Assembly: GCA_003427395.1 (NCBI GenBank)
Contig: BFEA01000062.1
Location: forward strand, 516,025-545,586
Direction of reading: 5' to 3'
Length of the DNA: 29,562 nt
From: Chara braunii
Taxonomy: Eukaryota; Streptophyta; Charophyceae; Charales; Characeae
Under the pieces are notes generated by a model, which was not told the DNA's origin, searched no databases, and saw only the letters and a list, made by a program, of their open reading frames with translations. Position numbers and translations under genes: made by a program. Shown here piece after piece: positions 19,407 through 29,319 of the stretch. Position 1 is the stretch's first letter; each line of letters begins with the position of its first letter.

Positions 19407-19786
19407 GATGCACTGTCTACACACGCACACACCCACGCACACACACCCACGCACACACAACACACACACACATACACCAAACACACATAATTGCAATTCA
19501 TTGACTGACAGATTGAAAGAATGGTTGACCGAGTGACAGAGTGACTGACAGACTGAGTTTTATTTTTTATTTTAAATTTGATAAAGAACTTCAATGTAAC
19601 CCCGAGGTAAAAAGTAGTTCAGTTTATTTTTCTGCATAACATAGTTTTTCAGGATTTTTTGGTTTTTGATTTATTTATTTATTTTTTGGGCATTCAGGCT
19701 TCGGACAGACTGCCCGCGGAGGACGTCCGACCAGTTGTCCGATCGGACAACCCCAGATGGTCAGGGGGGTCCCGCACGACCGGCCT
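18901..19786. mobile_element. Element C: relative of A and B with GTCCGA arms
   Basis: Two GC-rich arms, 18901-18988 and 19689-19786, carry GTCCGA, GGACGTC and TCCGG units and share GGTCAGGGGGG (18955-18965 and 19759-19769). After the left arm come an A-rich tract and a G/C hairpin (G-run 19029-19038 with C-run 19057-19064), as in A. Before the right arm lie TTTTATTTTAAATTTGATAAAGAA and the core TCTGCATAACATA followed by TTTTTCAGGATTTTTT (19631-19660), nearly the same as in B and A. The interior has CAGCTGC-rich sequence and (CA)n. Exact ends are uncertain: TAGGCTGCC on the left and GACCGGCCTG on the right only loosely mirror each other. Confidence 0.5.
19380..19487. repeat. (CA)n microsatellite, perfect then imperfect
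   Basis: CA units run without a break at 19381-19406 and continue imperfectly (CACACGCACAC, CACCCACGCAC) to about 19487. It lies within element C. Confidence 0.9.
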
Positions 19787-19993
19787 GGTGAGTTACACCT
19801 CCAGGACATGGAAAGATACACCGCCATTTTTTCAATGAAATCTTTATTCTCATGCTGTTTGCTTTCTTTAATTCATTTTATGTTCCTGTTCTTCTTCTTT
19901 TGTGGGCTTGTTGACAACATTTGCATTCGTTTGGTTGCTAGGGACTCAGCTCTCATGAAGTTCTGTTTGGTGGTGGGGGGGTAAGGGGGGGGG

Positions 19994-19995
<2 letters not shown>
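19787..19995. other. No recognisable feature
   Basis: Plain sequence ending in a G-run just before the (GA)n repeat; no coding or structural signal seen. Confidence 0.3.

Positions 19996-20073
<78 letters not shown>
19996..20073. repeat. (GA)39 microsatellite
   Basis: Thirty-nine uninterrupted GA units. The long Ser-Leu open frames on the minus strand over it are artefacts. Confidence 0.97.
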
Positions 20074-20076
<3 letters not shown>

Positions 20077-20204
20077 GGATGCCATGCAAATGGAGGCCGT
20101 GCACACATTCGGTTAGCCACGTTGCGAGCAAGCCATTTGTTGAGACCAATGGAATTGCCCAAGTGGGGGCGGTGGGAGGTGGCCCAAATGGCCGAGAAGG
20201 GGCA

Positions 20205-20316
20205 TCGCCACACCACTCTCAAAATGTGCAAAATGAGGACAAACTTCCTCCTAGAACATGGCCAGATGCACCCGTCACATTTTTGTCTTGTTCACATTTT
20301 GAGAGTGGTGTGTCGA
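20205..20316. repeat. 24-bp inverted repeat, 64-base spacer
   Basis: The arms 20205-20228 and 20293-20316 pair at 23 of 24 positions, with ACACCACTCTCAAAATGTG as the perfect inner 19 bases. No terminal duplication is visible. Confidence 0.85.
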
Positions 20317-20493
20317 GGCCCAAGGACGCGGACTACAACTCGGGTAGATGACAAAAAAAAAGAAAGAAACGGAATGAAAAAAGCAAAAACAAAAGAAAAA
20401 AATATAACCTCGGTACGGCGCTCAGATGCAGTCAGTACAATCCGTGTGTCCCCCCAAGAAAACCACGCCCTCGGCCTGAATTGAATTCCTGTT

Positions 20494-20519
20494 GCTTTGT
20501 GGTACCGGTACCACAAAGC
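20494..20519. repeat. 26-bp perfect palindrome (first of a pair)
   Basis: The half-site GCTTTGTGGTACC is followed at once by its reverse complement, with no spacer. Confidence 0.9.
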
Positions 20520-20606
20520 GACTGAAAAATCCAGTACCCCTCACATACAAGCTTGGGGCAAACTGGCACGCAGGGGGCCCGTCGGTTCGGTAAAACAGGC
20601 CCGGGT

Positions 20607-20632
20607 GTACTGGTGGTTTAAACCACCAGTAC
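20607..20632. repeat. 26-bp perfect palindrome (second of a pair)
   Basis: The half-site GTACTGGTGGTTT is followed at once by its reverse complement. A further half copy, GTACTGGTGGTTTAACC, lies at 20760-20776. Confidence 0.9.
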
Positions 20633-20681
20633 TTGGCCCAGCTATCGGCCGCGGAAAAAATAGAGTAGAAACGTTTTTAGT

Positions 20682-20793
20682 TGGATGAATTTGGGGGCTC
20701 CTGTAGTGGCCCATACGTTTCCTAAAATCGTGGCGCTTTAACGGGCACTACTTTAGGAAGTACTGGTGGTTTAACCTTCTTTCTTTTCATCCA
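20682..20793. repeat. Nested inverted repeats around the third half-palindrome
   Basis: TGGATGA (20682-20688) pairs with TCATCCA (20787-20793). Inside, TAGTGGCCC and GGGCACTA nearly pair, and CCTAAA pairs with TTTAGG. The segment could fold as one imperfect stem ending beside GTACTGGTGG. Confidence 0.5.
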
Positions 20794-20990
20794 GCACAAC
20801 ACTTGTCACTTGCAGCTGAGAGCAACCAAATGGTTGTCAAATGTCCACATGATCGCCTATTCCTCAAAGTAGAGCCATTAGAATGTTTCAGGTCATACTC
20901 ACATTAGGCACTCAAAATCGCGGCAATGCATCGCGCTGCTCATTTTGCAATTCTGGGATGCTCTTATCAGCATCGCTAGCACTAGAGGGA

Positions 20991-21049
<59 letters not shown>

Positions 21050-21357
21050 CCCCTTCCCCTGAACATAAGGCACCCTGATAATGAACGTATACAAAGCTAA
21101 CTTTCCAGTCCGGTACAGTCAAAATGAGGGTGCGTTGTGTTCGGGGGAAGACCATAGTATGAGCATACTCTTAGAGTTTCCTTTTCCATTGTGGCGAGTC
21201 CTGGGAGTACATTTGATGTGGCACCATTTCCACGTCCTGCCCATTTGACATTGGCTCATTTTAAATCCCTTCTTTAAAAAAAAAAAAAAAAAAAAAAAGT
21301 TACTGAGACTGATAGTGATGTTGCTATATACATCCACCACTAACAGCCCAGCTACTA
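20794..21357. other. No gene; A-tracts and (CAA)n
   Basis: It holds an A-tract at 20996-21021 leading into (CAA)n at 21022-21049, and another A-tract at 21276-21298. No coding frame is recognised. Confidence 0.7.
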
Positions 21358-21420
21358 GCTCCAGTCTATTGGTGGGGAGCTGCACCTGCTGGAAAACGGG
21401 TCCAGCGTCCCTCATACAAA
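21358..21420 (-). repeat. Structured about 60-bp motif, copy 1
   Basis: GCTCCAGTCTATTGGTGGGGAGC...GCGTCCCTCATAC is closely repeated at 29260-29319. It contains the stem GCTGGA (21388-21393)/TCCAGC (21401-21406). On the minus strand the loop region reads like GGTTCCAGC, faintly resembling a pol III B box, so a SINE piece or a shared LINE 3' end is possible. Strand is assigned on that weak ground only. Confidence 0.5.
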
Positions 21421-21891
21421 TAATGCTGATACAATGTCATGATCAAGGAAACAGGAAGTGTGGAGAAATGCCTCTTCAGCCAGAACTGGCCGCCAGATAC
21501 CCGTGATATTGCTGCAGTACTACCTCCTAAACTTTTTTGTAGGAAATTTGCGGGGAATTCTGGAGTTGTATAGTATCAAAATTGCTTCAAAATTGCTTCG
21601 AAAAAAACTTTCAAACCATTTCTTCCTGCTCAAACCCAAACCAGCTCATCGGAACCAGACTTAAGGAGGAGGGACGGAAGGGGTCTGGGAATTCTGAAAG
21701 GGGACGAAGGGGTATAGCAGGGTCTACATTTGTCCACTCATGAAAATTCAAACGGCAATCCTTCTGGACTTCTTTCTTTCCTCCAGCCAGGATTTCTCCC
21801 CTGTCTCTGCCCCCTTTAATCTCCCCTATCTTGCCCCCTTGAGGTCCCCCTAGCCATGCGCCACTGAACTGTTGTATGTGTTGTAGGATTT
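21421..21891. other. No recognisable feature
   Basis: Only a small tandem AAAATTGCTTC duplication near 21580-21600 and a purine-rich stretch at 21660-21720 stand out. It abuts the 3' truncated end of LINE copy 3. Confidence 0.3.
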
Positions 21892-24800
21892 CTTTTTTTT
21901 AGGATAGGAATTTAATCTTTTCTTTTACTTTATCCCATTGAGCTGAGATAACCGTCTGCACTTGCAGTTTGATTGATTTTGTAAATTTTGGGCCTTCCAG
22001 TCTTGCTCCCTCCATTTCAAATGTGCATTTGCGCCTCCATAGGGCCCAAAGGATTGCTCGTCTTCCGCTTACAAATAAATTGTGTGAAAATTCATCCATC
22101 TGATCCGGAGACCAGGTTTCACATAATAGTGCTTTCCATTTCCACGGCCAGGTTTGAGATGTGTTAATATTGATCCAGACCCTGTCCCATCATCGCCACA
22201 GCCAAACTGCACCCGGACATTGCAGAAAGATGTGTTCAATGGTTTCCGGAATTTTCCTAGATGGAAAAGTTGAGCAGCACAGTTTACACCAAGGTAAAGC
22301 AACACCCCTCTGCTCTAGAGAGGATCTATCTATAAGCCAATCATTGGTTGGGAGACATCGATGGTTTATCTGCCATTGCAATGAGGCTATTTTGGCCAGC
22401 TTAGTCTTTATTGTTTTGAACCGTTTGATATTTCGTACTTCCTCCTTGCTGACATTTAATTGTTTCATCCATCTTGCTTCCACTCTGTCTTTCAGGTTCA
22501 ACCTTGGTCTTAACATACGGTAGGTTGATTTGACTGTTAGTGTGTGAAGAGAGCGGATGCATTTTCCTCGTTTCCCATGGGGACCATCCATATCCAGGAT
22601 GCCGGGTCTAAGGTCAAATTATTAATCGCACATGACCTAAAGGTCAGCCAATGTTTTTTGCACCTCAAGACTCTAATCCTGAAAACTTGCTTTGTAGTGA
22701 CTCATCTAACTTCCTTCGATTGGCTTTCCATAATCTTATTGTTTTGTTTGAGCGAAAACAAGGAGATAAGAATAGTCTCATCTGAGTTTACCATAATTAC
22801 ATTTCCGACTAGCCGGGCATCCCCTTGGATGCCAACCCAATCACCTTCCTTGATTTGTGGTCCTTTCTTGAGGATCTTCACCCACTCTAAGGGAATGGAT
22901 TCAATTATTGTCTCCAATGCCTCTTCTGTCCTCCTACAGTAGCGCAAGGTGGCTCTGAGGTCTGAGAGAGGACGCCAGTCCCGAGCCTCTGCACTCGAGA
23001 TATCCCCAATTCTAAGTATATCTTTTCTCATCCATCGCTTCCAGGGATAATCCATGTAGTGAAGCATCCAACCCCGAGTGTCGGTGATCTATCTATTGTT
23101 GAATAGGGGCTGTTGACAAACTTCTTCCCAACGATTTGGAGGAACTTTATCAAGGAGCGGTAGTGTGCGCCAAGTTCGTAGCAGATCCTTCCAAAAAGGA
23201 TTATTTTTTAAATCTTTCCTTGTTGCTCTACGATGAGGGTCCGTTTCTTGTGTTGAGGCCTGTACTCTGCCTTTTGGGATTGACCGGTAGCGATTTTCCA
23301 ACCATATCATCGGATATGTCCCCTCAGGGGTTGTCGGAGCTAGTCGTGATATTTGCTCTCAGGCTAGAGCTAACCAGGGTATATTTGGATTGAAAAGAAA
23401 CCTTAGTATCCACTTAATGGAGAGTGTCATTGTTTGAGTGACAAGGTCTAACATTCTCAATCCCCCTTTTATCTTAGGTTGAATTATCGCTTGCCAGACC
23501 ACTCTACTTATTATGTTCTTATATTCATGGTTACCTCTCCAAAGGTAAGCTGTATTTTGCTTTTGTAGAGGTTTGAAAGTCGGTTTGTCCAGAGACCATA
23601 CTGCTGATTTGTACTATATCGAAGCAAGGATCACATTGTTTATAACCAGCGATCGTCCAATAATAGATGTCAGTTTATCTTTCCATAATTCTAATTTAGC
23701 TAAGGCCGGCTTGGAGATCCAGTCATTGTTCGTTGATGGTTTTCCTTCTGCAGATAAAGAGATACCTAACACTTTGATTGGGGTTATTAGTGATATCCAG
23801 TTAATCCTTGGTTGCTCTAGGGGTCTAACTCCCTGATGATGTATCCACCATCCTTGGGTTTTAGTCCCCCAGTTGATCCTCATATCTGATAGTTCACAAA
23901 ATTTGTTCATTAAAACCTTAATTGCTGCTAAATTGTCAAAAGAGTCTTCTACCATCAAGGAGAGATCGTCTGCGGAAAGTGAACAGACAGGTATGACCTC
24001 TTCTAGAATATAATTGATTTTTATTCTTTTAATGTCCTTGTTGCATCGTAGATTGGCCGCTAGGGCCTCCATTACGAATACAAAAAGAAAAGGGGTAATC
24101 GGATCTCCTTGTCTCACTGATCGTTTGAGTGAGATTGGTGGTGCTAGGTTTCCGTTTATCATCACTCTGGTAGTGGCCTTTGAGTATAGGATCTCTATCC
24201 ACCTCCTAAATCCGGGCCCGGAGTTAAGCTTTTCCAAACATTTGTCCAGAAAAAACCAATCCACATGGTCATAAGCTTTCTCAAAATCTATGAAGATAAA
24301 AGCAGCATTATGTTTGGATTGTCTTGATAATTTAATTAATTTATTAACCAGAAGTATGTTATCCTGAATGTTCATACCCTCAATAAATCCTGTTTGAGTG
24401 GAATGGATGATTTCAATTGCTATTTTCAACAAACGATTCGCTAACGCCTTCGCTGCCAATTTATAGACCACTGGGAGTAGGGTGATAGACCTATAATTAC
24501 GAATATTTGTCTTGTCTCTTTTTTCATATAACAAAGTCAGCACCCCTTGGTTCACGAGTTCCCCCATTCCACCTGAGACTCATATTGCGTGATAGAAATT
24601 CATGAGATCTTGGGCGAGACAGTCTCACATGTTTTCCCAGAATTCTTTGGGTAATCCGTCTATTCCTGGAGTTTTTTCTCTTCCATCATCATAAGGGTTG
24701 TCCATATTTTTTTTTTTTGTTAGTGGTTCGTCTAGCATGAAACTCTGGTGCTCTGTTATTTTTTTATTCAATAGTTTAAGAAACTTCTCTATTTCCTTCT

Positions 24801-26176
24801 CCCTTTGTTCTTTAGGTATGTGTTTGTTTTCCAATGTGAAAAGATTTTTATAAAATTCTCATGTTATTTTTGTACATATTGTTGTCGATGTTGCCAGGGA
24901 CTGATGATCCCCTTGGGGATCAGAGAAAGCTTTGATGATTGTTCGACCTGTTCTAGTCTTCGCTATTGCAAAGAACCTAGCATCCATAGTCTCTTCCGTG
25001 ATATAACCTCTCATTTTACCTCTGATTCTGATTCCTTGCCAACGATGTTCCATATGATCTAGTAGTTTCGACTCCAATCCGTTAATTTCTGTATTTATGT
25101 TAACTAATTCTAAATCACTTTTACTTACTTCTTCTTGTTGATCTAAGTAAGTGAGTTGTTTTTGTATATTGATTTCTTCTAAATGGCGTTGCCGAGTAAA
25201 CAATTTCGAATATTCATTGCATTTACGACCTAAAAAATGCAGACCGTTGTTGAACCAACATATATCATCTTGGACTAGGTCCCTTTGTTCCCTCCAGAAG
25301 GACCAGACATCCTGTATATATATCTTAAAATAATCGATTTTTAGTATAGAAGTGTTTAATTTGTAGAATCCTCTGCCTTTATCCGACTTTTTCCTTAATG
25401 ATAATAAAATCACATTCATGGCATGGTCAAGACCTGGAAAGACGCTTTGAGGGAAGATGTCTGCTATTTGAAGCGCACCTTCCAACTCATTTGACAATAG
25501 TATAAGGTCTATGCGGGATTTTGAGGCTCTCATCGTTTGACCCTCTCTAAAGCACGTGTAGGTTATTTTTGTAGGGAAGAGGCGTTTGTAAGCGTCGAAG
25601 AGATGAAGTAACTGACACAGCCCCTCAATGATTTTTTCATCCTTCTCAATGTATGCTGGACAGGGGGAGGGGATCTGTCTACGATCCAGATGTCTGTTGG
25701 GGGTTGCGTTGAAATCCCCTGCCATTACAACTGGGATTCCTACCGGGAGAAGATTCTTTAAGGATTCAAAGAACCTTCTTCTTTCCTCTACCTCATTTGG
25801 ACCGTATACACACAAGATAGTTATCACCTCTATTTTCAGCATTGCTAATAGAAATACTCATCTCCCCTCCTCCTTGTCTGCCTCCCAATATAGGGTTCAA
25901 TCCTTGAGTTTGGAGGGATCCAGATAGCTACCCCTGCACTACCTGGGCGTGGGGAATGTGCTCTAAAGGCTTGATGGGGCCATATCTGTTTGTGTGTGTG
26001 TTGATGATCTGCGTTGTCCATCAAGTGTGTCTCTTGTATACAGATAGGATCAGGTCAATCTCTACCTTCCACTCCTTTGAATTATTCATAGATAGCCTGT
26101 CTTTTTTGTGGCTTGGCAGACGCCAGACCATTCACATTAAGCGACCGAAGGTCTAAATCTGTTGTTCTCTTTATAA
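21892..26176 (-). pseudogene. LINE copy 3, ORF2: endonuclease, RT and zinc finger
   Basis: From the 5' side: an AP-type endonuclease starts at LNVNGLASAKPQKRQ (about 26150), with CIQETH (metal-binding Glu) and then, after a frameshift near 25845, MAGDFNATPN, SRIDLILLS and GLDHAMN, all hallmark motifs. The reading region 25842-24859 runs to a linker and, through a break near 24600, to RT (24567-23614, one open frame). RT shows FIFIDFEKAYDHVD, RSVRQGDPITPF and CSLSADDL; the usual aromatic residue before ADD is Ser. Then come the NNRWI block, WINHRCLPTNDWL-like residues, CKLCCSTFP...EHIFLQC with PGAVWLW, and LWRRKCTFEMEG (22099-21899). Stops occur at 23610, 23089, 22190 and elsewhere. Similarity to copy 2 ends at KFLS, about 85 codons early, so the 3' end is missing. 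Confidence 0.9.
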
Positions 26177-26255
26177 ACTTTCATTTCTTATTTCTATTAT
26201 AAAGCACGTCCACTGTATTCATAATTATGAAAATATTCACTGGGCCTGAGAATGA

Positions 26256-29222
26256 TCACAGGGTCAACCAATGCCCTGAGTCCAACTTGCCTCCTTGCTC
26301 TAGTAACACCTGCCCATTTCTCAAGAGGCGGGAGAGTAAGATCAAGATGTCAGTTTCATACCAAAATTCTTCCGCCTTGATCTTCAGCTGCTGAATCTCA
26401 ACTAACATATTTGGAGTGAACCAACGTAAATTAACAGTCCTTGTGTGTTCATAACGAAGGAATACGTCTGTAACCGACACCTGGTGAGTGTTTGCTGAGA
26501 GAATGAGCATCACCATTCCTCCAGGTGGAAGCTGTGTTTGAATAACTTTAGCTATTTCAGCCTTGAAGCGCGCTTCCCCTGTCATTTTTTCTAACAAAGG
26601 TGAAAGAAAACCAGTCGGTGATCCATGTACAGTTACTTCTCTGTGTACAGATCCAACTGGTTCAGACAGGCCAACCTCCCATTCTCCTTTACTTTGTCTG
26701 ACTAGCAGGATCAAAATGCCAGGTTTGGATAATGACGGCTGTGCGTATCCTTTCGATAGTAAAATTTGCAATTTCTGTCTTTTGCTGACTATCATATCAT
26801 CTGGAGGTGAAAGAGGAGGAAGGGCGCTGTGCTTCTGCCGCCCATTGTGTTGGGGCCTTACCATTTGGAGATTTTCTCCATTTGTCGTCTGTGTAATATT
26901 GTCAATAGCTGCCCTTTTCCCCAACTCTATCATGTTATCAAGATCTGTCTTCTCTAGTTCTTGGTGACTTCCTCCTCCCTCTGATTGTCGCCCCCCTTGC
27001 ATAACCTCTTCTTGATGTTTCTCAGCGAGGTCTTCTTGTGACTGAGGGAGTAGCAGAAATTTACTTTCCCCTGTTAACCCCGATACCACTTCTTTGATAC
27101 TATAGGTAGCCATGGATTCTTCCACTCGTTTAGGTGGAGCGTCTTCCCAAGTCAGCAGAGGATAACCAAACCCAGTTTCTTCCCCTTGAGACCCCTCCCC
27201 CATCCCTTTTTCTCCCTCTGGATCCCCATTCATCCAAGGACCTTTCCCCAATGATCCTTTATCCACCCCTCACCTATCTCCCCTTCGCTGCCTCTGTCTC
27301 CTTGTTGTCCCATTACTCTCCAAATCCCTTGCTCCCTGTCTGGTTCGCTGCCCCCTTCCCCTGGACCCCCAATCATTGGGATATTTCCTCCCTTCTTCTC
27401 TGCCCCTGGTGATCCTTCTCCCTCCTCTCCCTCCTCCTTACCCAACCCTTGTCTTTTGTCTATCTCCATGTTCGTCTGATCCAGTGCCAGTTCTCTTGTC
27501 TGGTCCTGTTCTGACTGCGCTGTTTGTCAGTGTTTGATACTCCAAAACTGCGCCTTCAGTCTGCATTGATGTATGAGAGTCATGTAAGGCAGCTTTCAGA
27601 TCTGCAGACCGATAGCTTGTTTCAGGTGTTTCAACTGTGGCAATGGTGCAGTTTTCTCTTGCTTGTCTTACTGCGTGATTGGTGGGGGATAACATTTTTT
27701 TGAAAAATTTTATTCCTTCGTTGATTGCCCCTAATCCTTTGATGACAACCGACTTCTCCATGTCCGGACCCGTGCTGCTGCTTATGACTTTATATGTGCA
27801 CTCTCCCTTTCCCTCTGTGGTAGGTGTTATAGCCGCTAGTGGTGTTGTGCTTTCTTTCCCCTTATGGACTGGTAGTTTCTGCGAAATTTTAATTGAGGAA
27901 AAAATTTATTTCTCACCATTTTGTCCTCCCAGGGTTGAATGGTTGTTTGGGCTTCCCTGGCCTTGGGTTGGAGGGGGATGGAGTCGTATTGCCATTATTG
28001 GCAATAAACGATGGCACATTTGATGCCAACTCACTCTTTCCGGCAGGCCTTGTTCTAGTGCTGTTCGGAGGCTTGAGCTGGTCTCCAACAGTGGGACCAG
28101 GTGTCTGTAGGTGTCGTCCCAAAATTCCTCCGAGCGGCCCTGAAATCTCGGTCTGAGATTATCCAGCAACCATTCCGCCACATTTCTCAGATTTGCGATC
28201 CGGTCCTCTATTTGTGCTTGCTCGGCCTCAGAATGCGTGGTCCTTTCTGGAGGGGGGGGGGCTCCGGGATGAGGGTCCACTTCCATTGGTTGGGCCCCAA
28301 AGCGTCCTTCAGCGGGTCCAAATCTATTGGCTCCGGACCTTTTCCATCAGATGACTCACTAGATGAAGAATCCGGGATTATTATCATTCCTTTACCTTTT
28401 GAAGTCTTGTTCCCTTGAGATTTTGGACCCTTGTTTTCATCAGATTGCTCTCTTGAGTCTTTCTTCCCCCCTTCTTCCATCCCTCCTTCTTTACCCAGAG
28501 GGCTCAAACGGTTGCCCGTCGGGATGTAGAAACCTGCTTTTGAACCAAAACGACTCCCATTCTGTCATGATTTCAGCTGGTCGTGAGGTTGCTTGTTTGT
28601 GTTCTTTTTCCCTTGCTTGTTTGTGTTTTTTTCCCCTTCACCCCCTATTTTGTCTCCTGGTGATCCTGGGGGCTTGAACTGGGTTGCTGTTGTAGTCCAG
28701 TATTGCGCCCGGAGGGTTGCTGTAACTGTGGTTTCCAATCTGCTGGCGGGCGTAATGCCCGACGCGGGTCTCCCCTCCCTTCCCAAATCCACCCGCTGGG
28801 TTGTCCTCCCGCTGACTGTTCATCCACATAAACCCATCCCTCGTACCCTAGGGTACTTGGGATCCATCTATTTGCCCGTATAGGATCTCTTTTCAGCTGC
28901 CCCTCCGCGCCCACTGTCTGTTGGGGGTGTTGTGGACAGACCATCTCAGTGCACAAATGACCATAAGCCCTACATTTGTAACACCATTGTCTAAATTTGT
29001 GGGCTGTGTGAATTTGATACAACCTTCCTCCCATTTTGAATGGGATTATATCGTCTAGGGAGAAAGACTGATCTTTGGGAAGATCCAATGCCATCATCAA
29101 ATAGTCATCCCTTTTGGCCACGTATGTCGGTAGTGGGTCGATGAAATCGACAATTTTGTATTGTTGGCCAAAGTCGTGGAGGAATGCCGCTTGTATTTCT
29201 ACCGCAATATGCCTGATTTTTT
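26256..29222 (-). pseudogene. LINE copy 3, ORF1: CCHC protein with unknown C-terminal domain
   Basis: ORF1 of plant LINEs binds the element RNA. The 5' part (29220-28980) reads VEIQAAFLHDFGQQYKIVDF and later VAKRDDYLMMALDLPKD, the end of a DUF4283-like domain, then CYKCRAYGHLCTEMVC, a zinc knuckle with six instead of four residues before the last Cys. A Gln/Pro linker follows (to 28645). Stops and frameshifts then divide it: 28507-28208 (acidic, Ser-rich), 28286-27906 (AEWLLDNLRPRFQGRSEEFW), 27761-27438, 27469-27230 (Gly/Glu-rich) and 27266-26256 (336 codons open). The last part ends in a compact hydrophobic domain not known to me. It stops about 80 bases before ORF2 similarity begins. The first half of DUF4283 is missing at 29222, where a T-rich run begins. 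Confidence 0.75.
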
Positions 29223-29259
29223 TTTATATTATTATTATTTTCTTTTTAATGGGAACAAG
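29223..29259. repeat. T/AT-rich junction tract
   Basis: T-run, ATT repeats and TTTTCTTTTTAAT separate the truncated ORF1 from the structured motif. It looks like an insertion or truncation junction. Confidence 0.4.
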
Positions 29260-29319
29260 GCTCCAATCTATTCGTGGGGAGCAGCACGTGCTGGGAACCG
29301 GGCCCAGCGTCCCATATGA
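29260..29319 (-). repeat. Structured about 60-bp motif, copy 2
   Basis: GCTCCAATCTATTCGTGGGGAGC...GCGTCCCATATG matches copy 1 (21358-21420). Its stem is GCTGGG (29290-29295)/CCCAGC (29303-29308), the closing inner pair being G:C where copy 1 has A:T. A perfect 12-bp palindrome CAGCACGTGCTG precedes it. Confidence 0.5.

Noticed and set aside
19873-20231. Overlapping minus-strand Ser-Leu repeat frames
   Set aside because: They are translations of (GA)39 in two frames.
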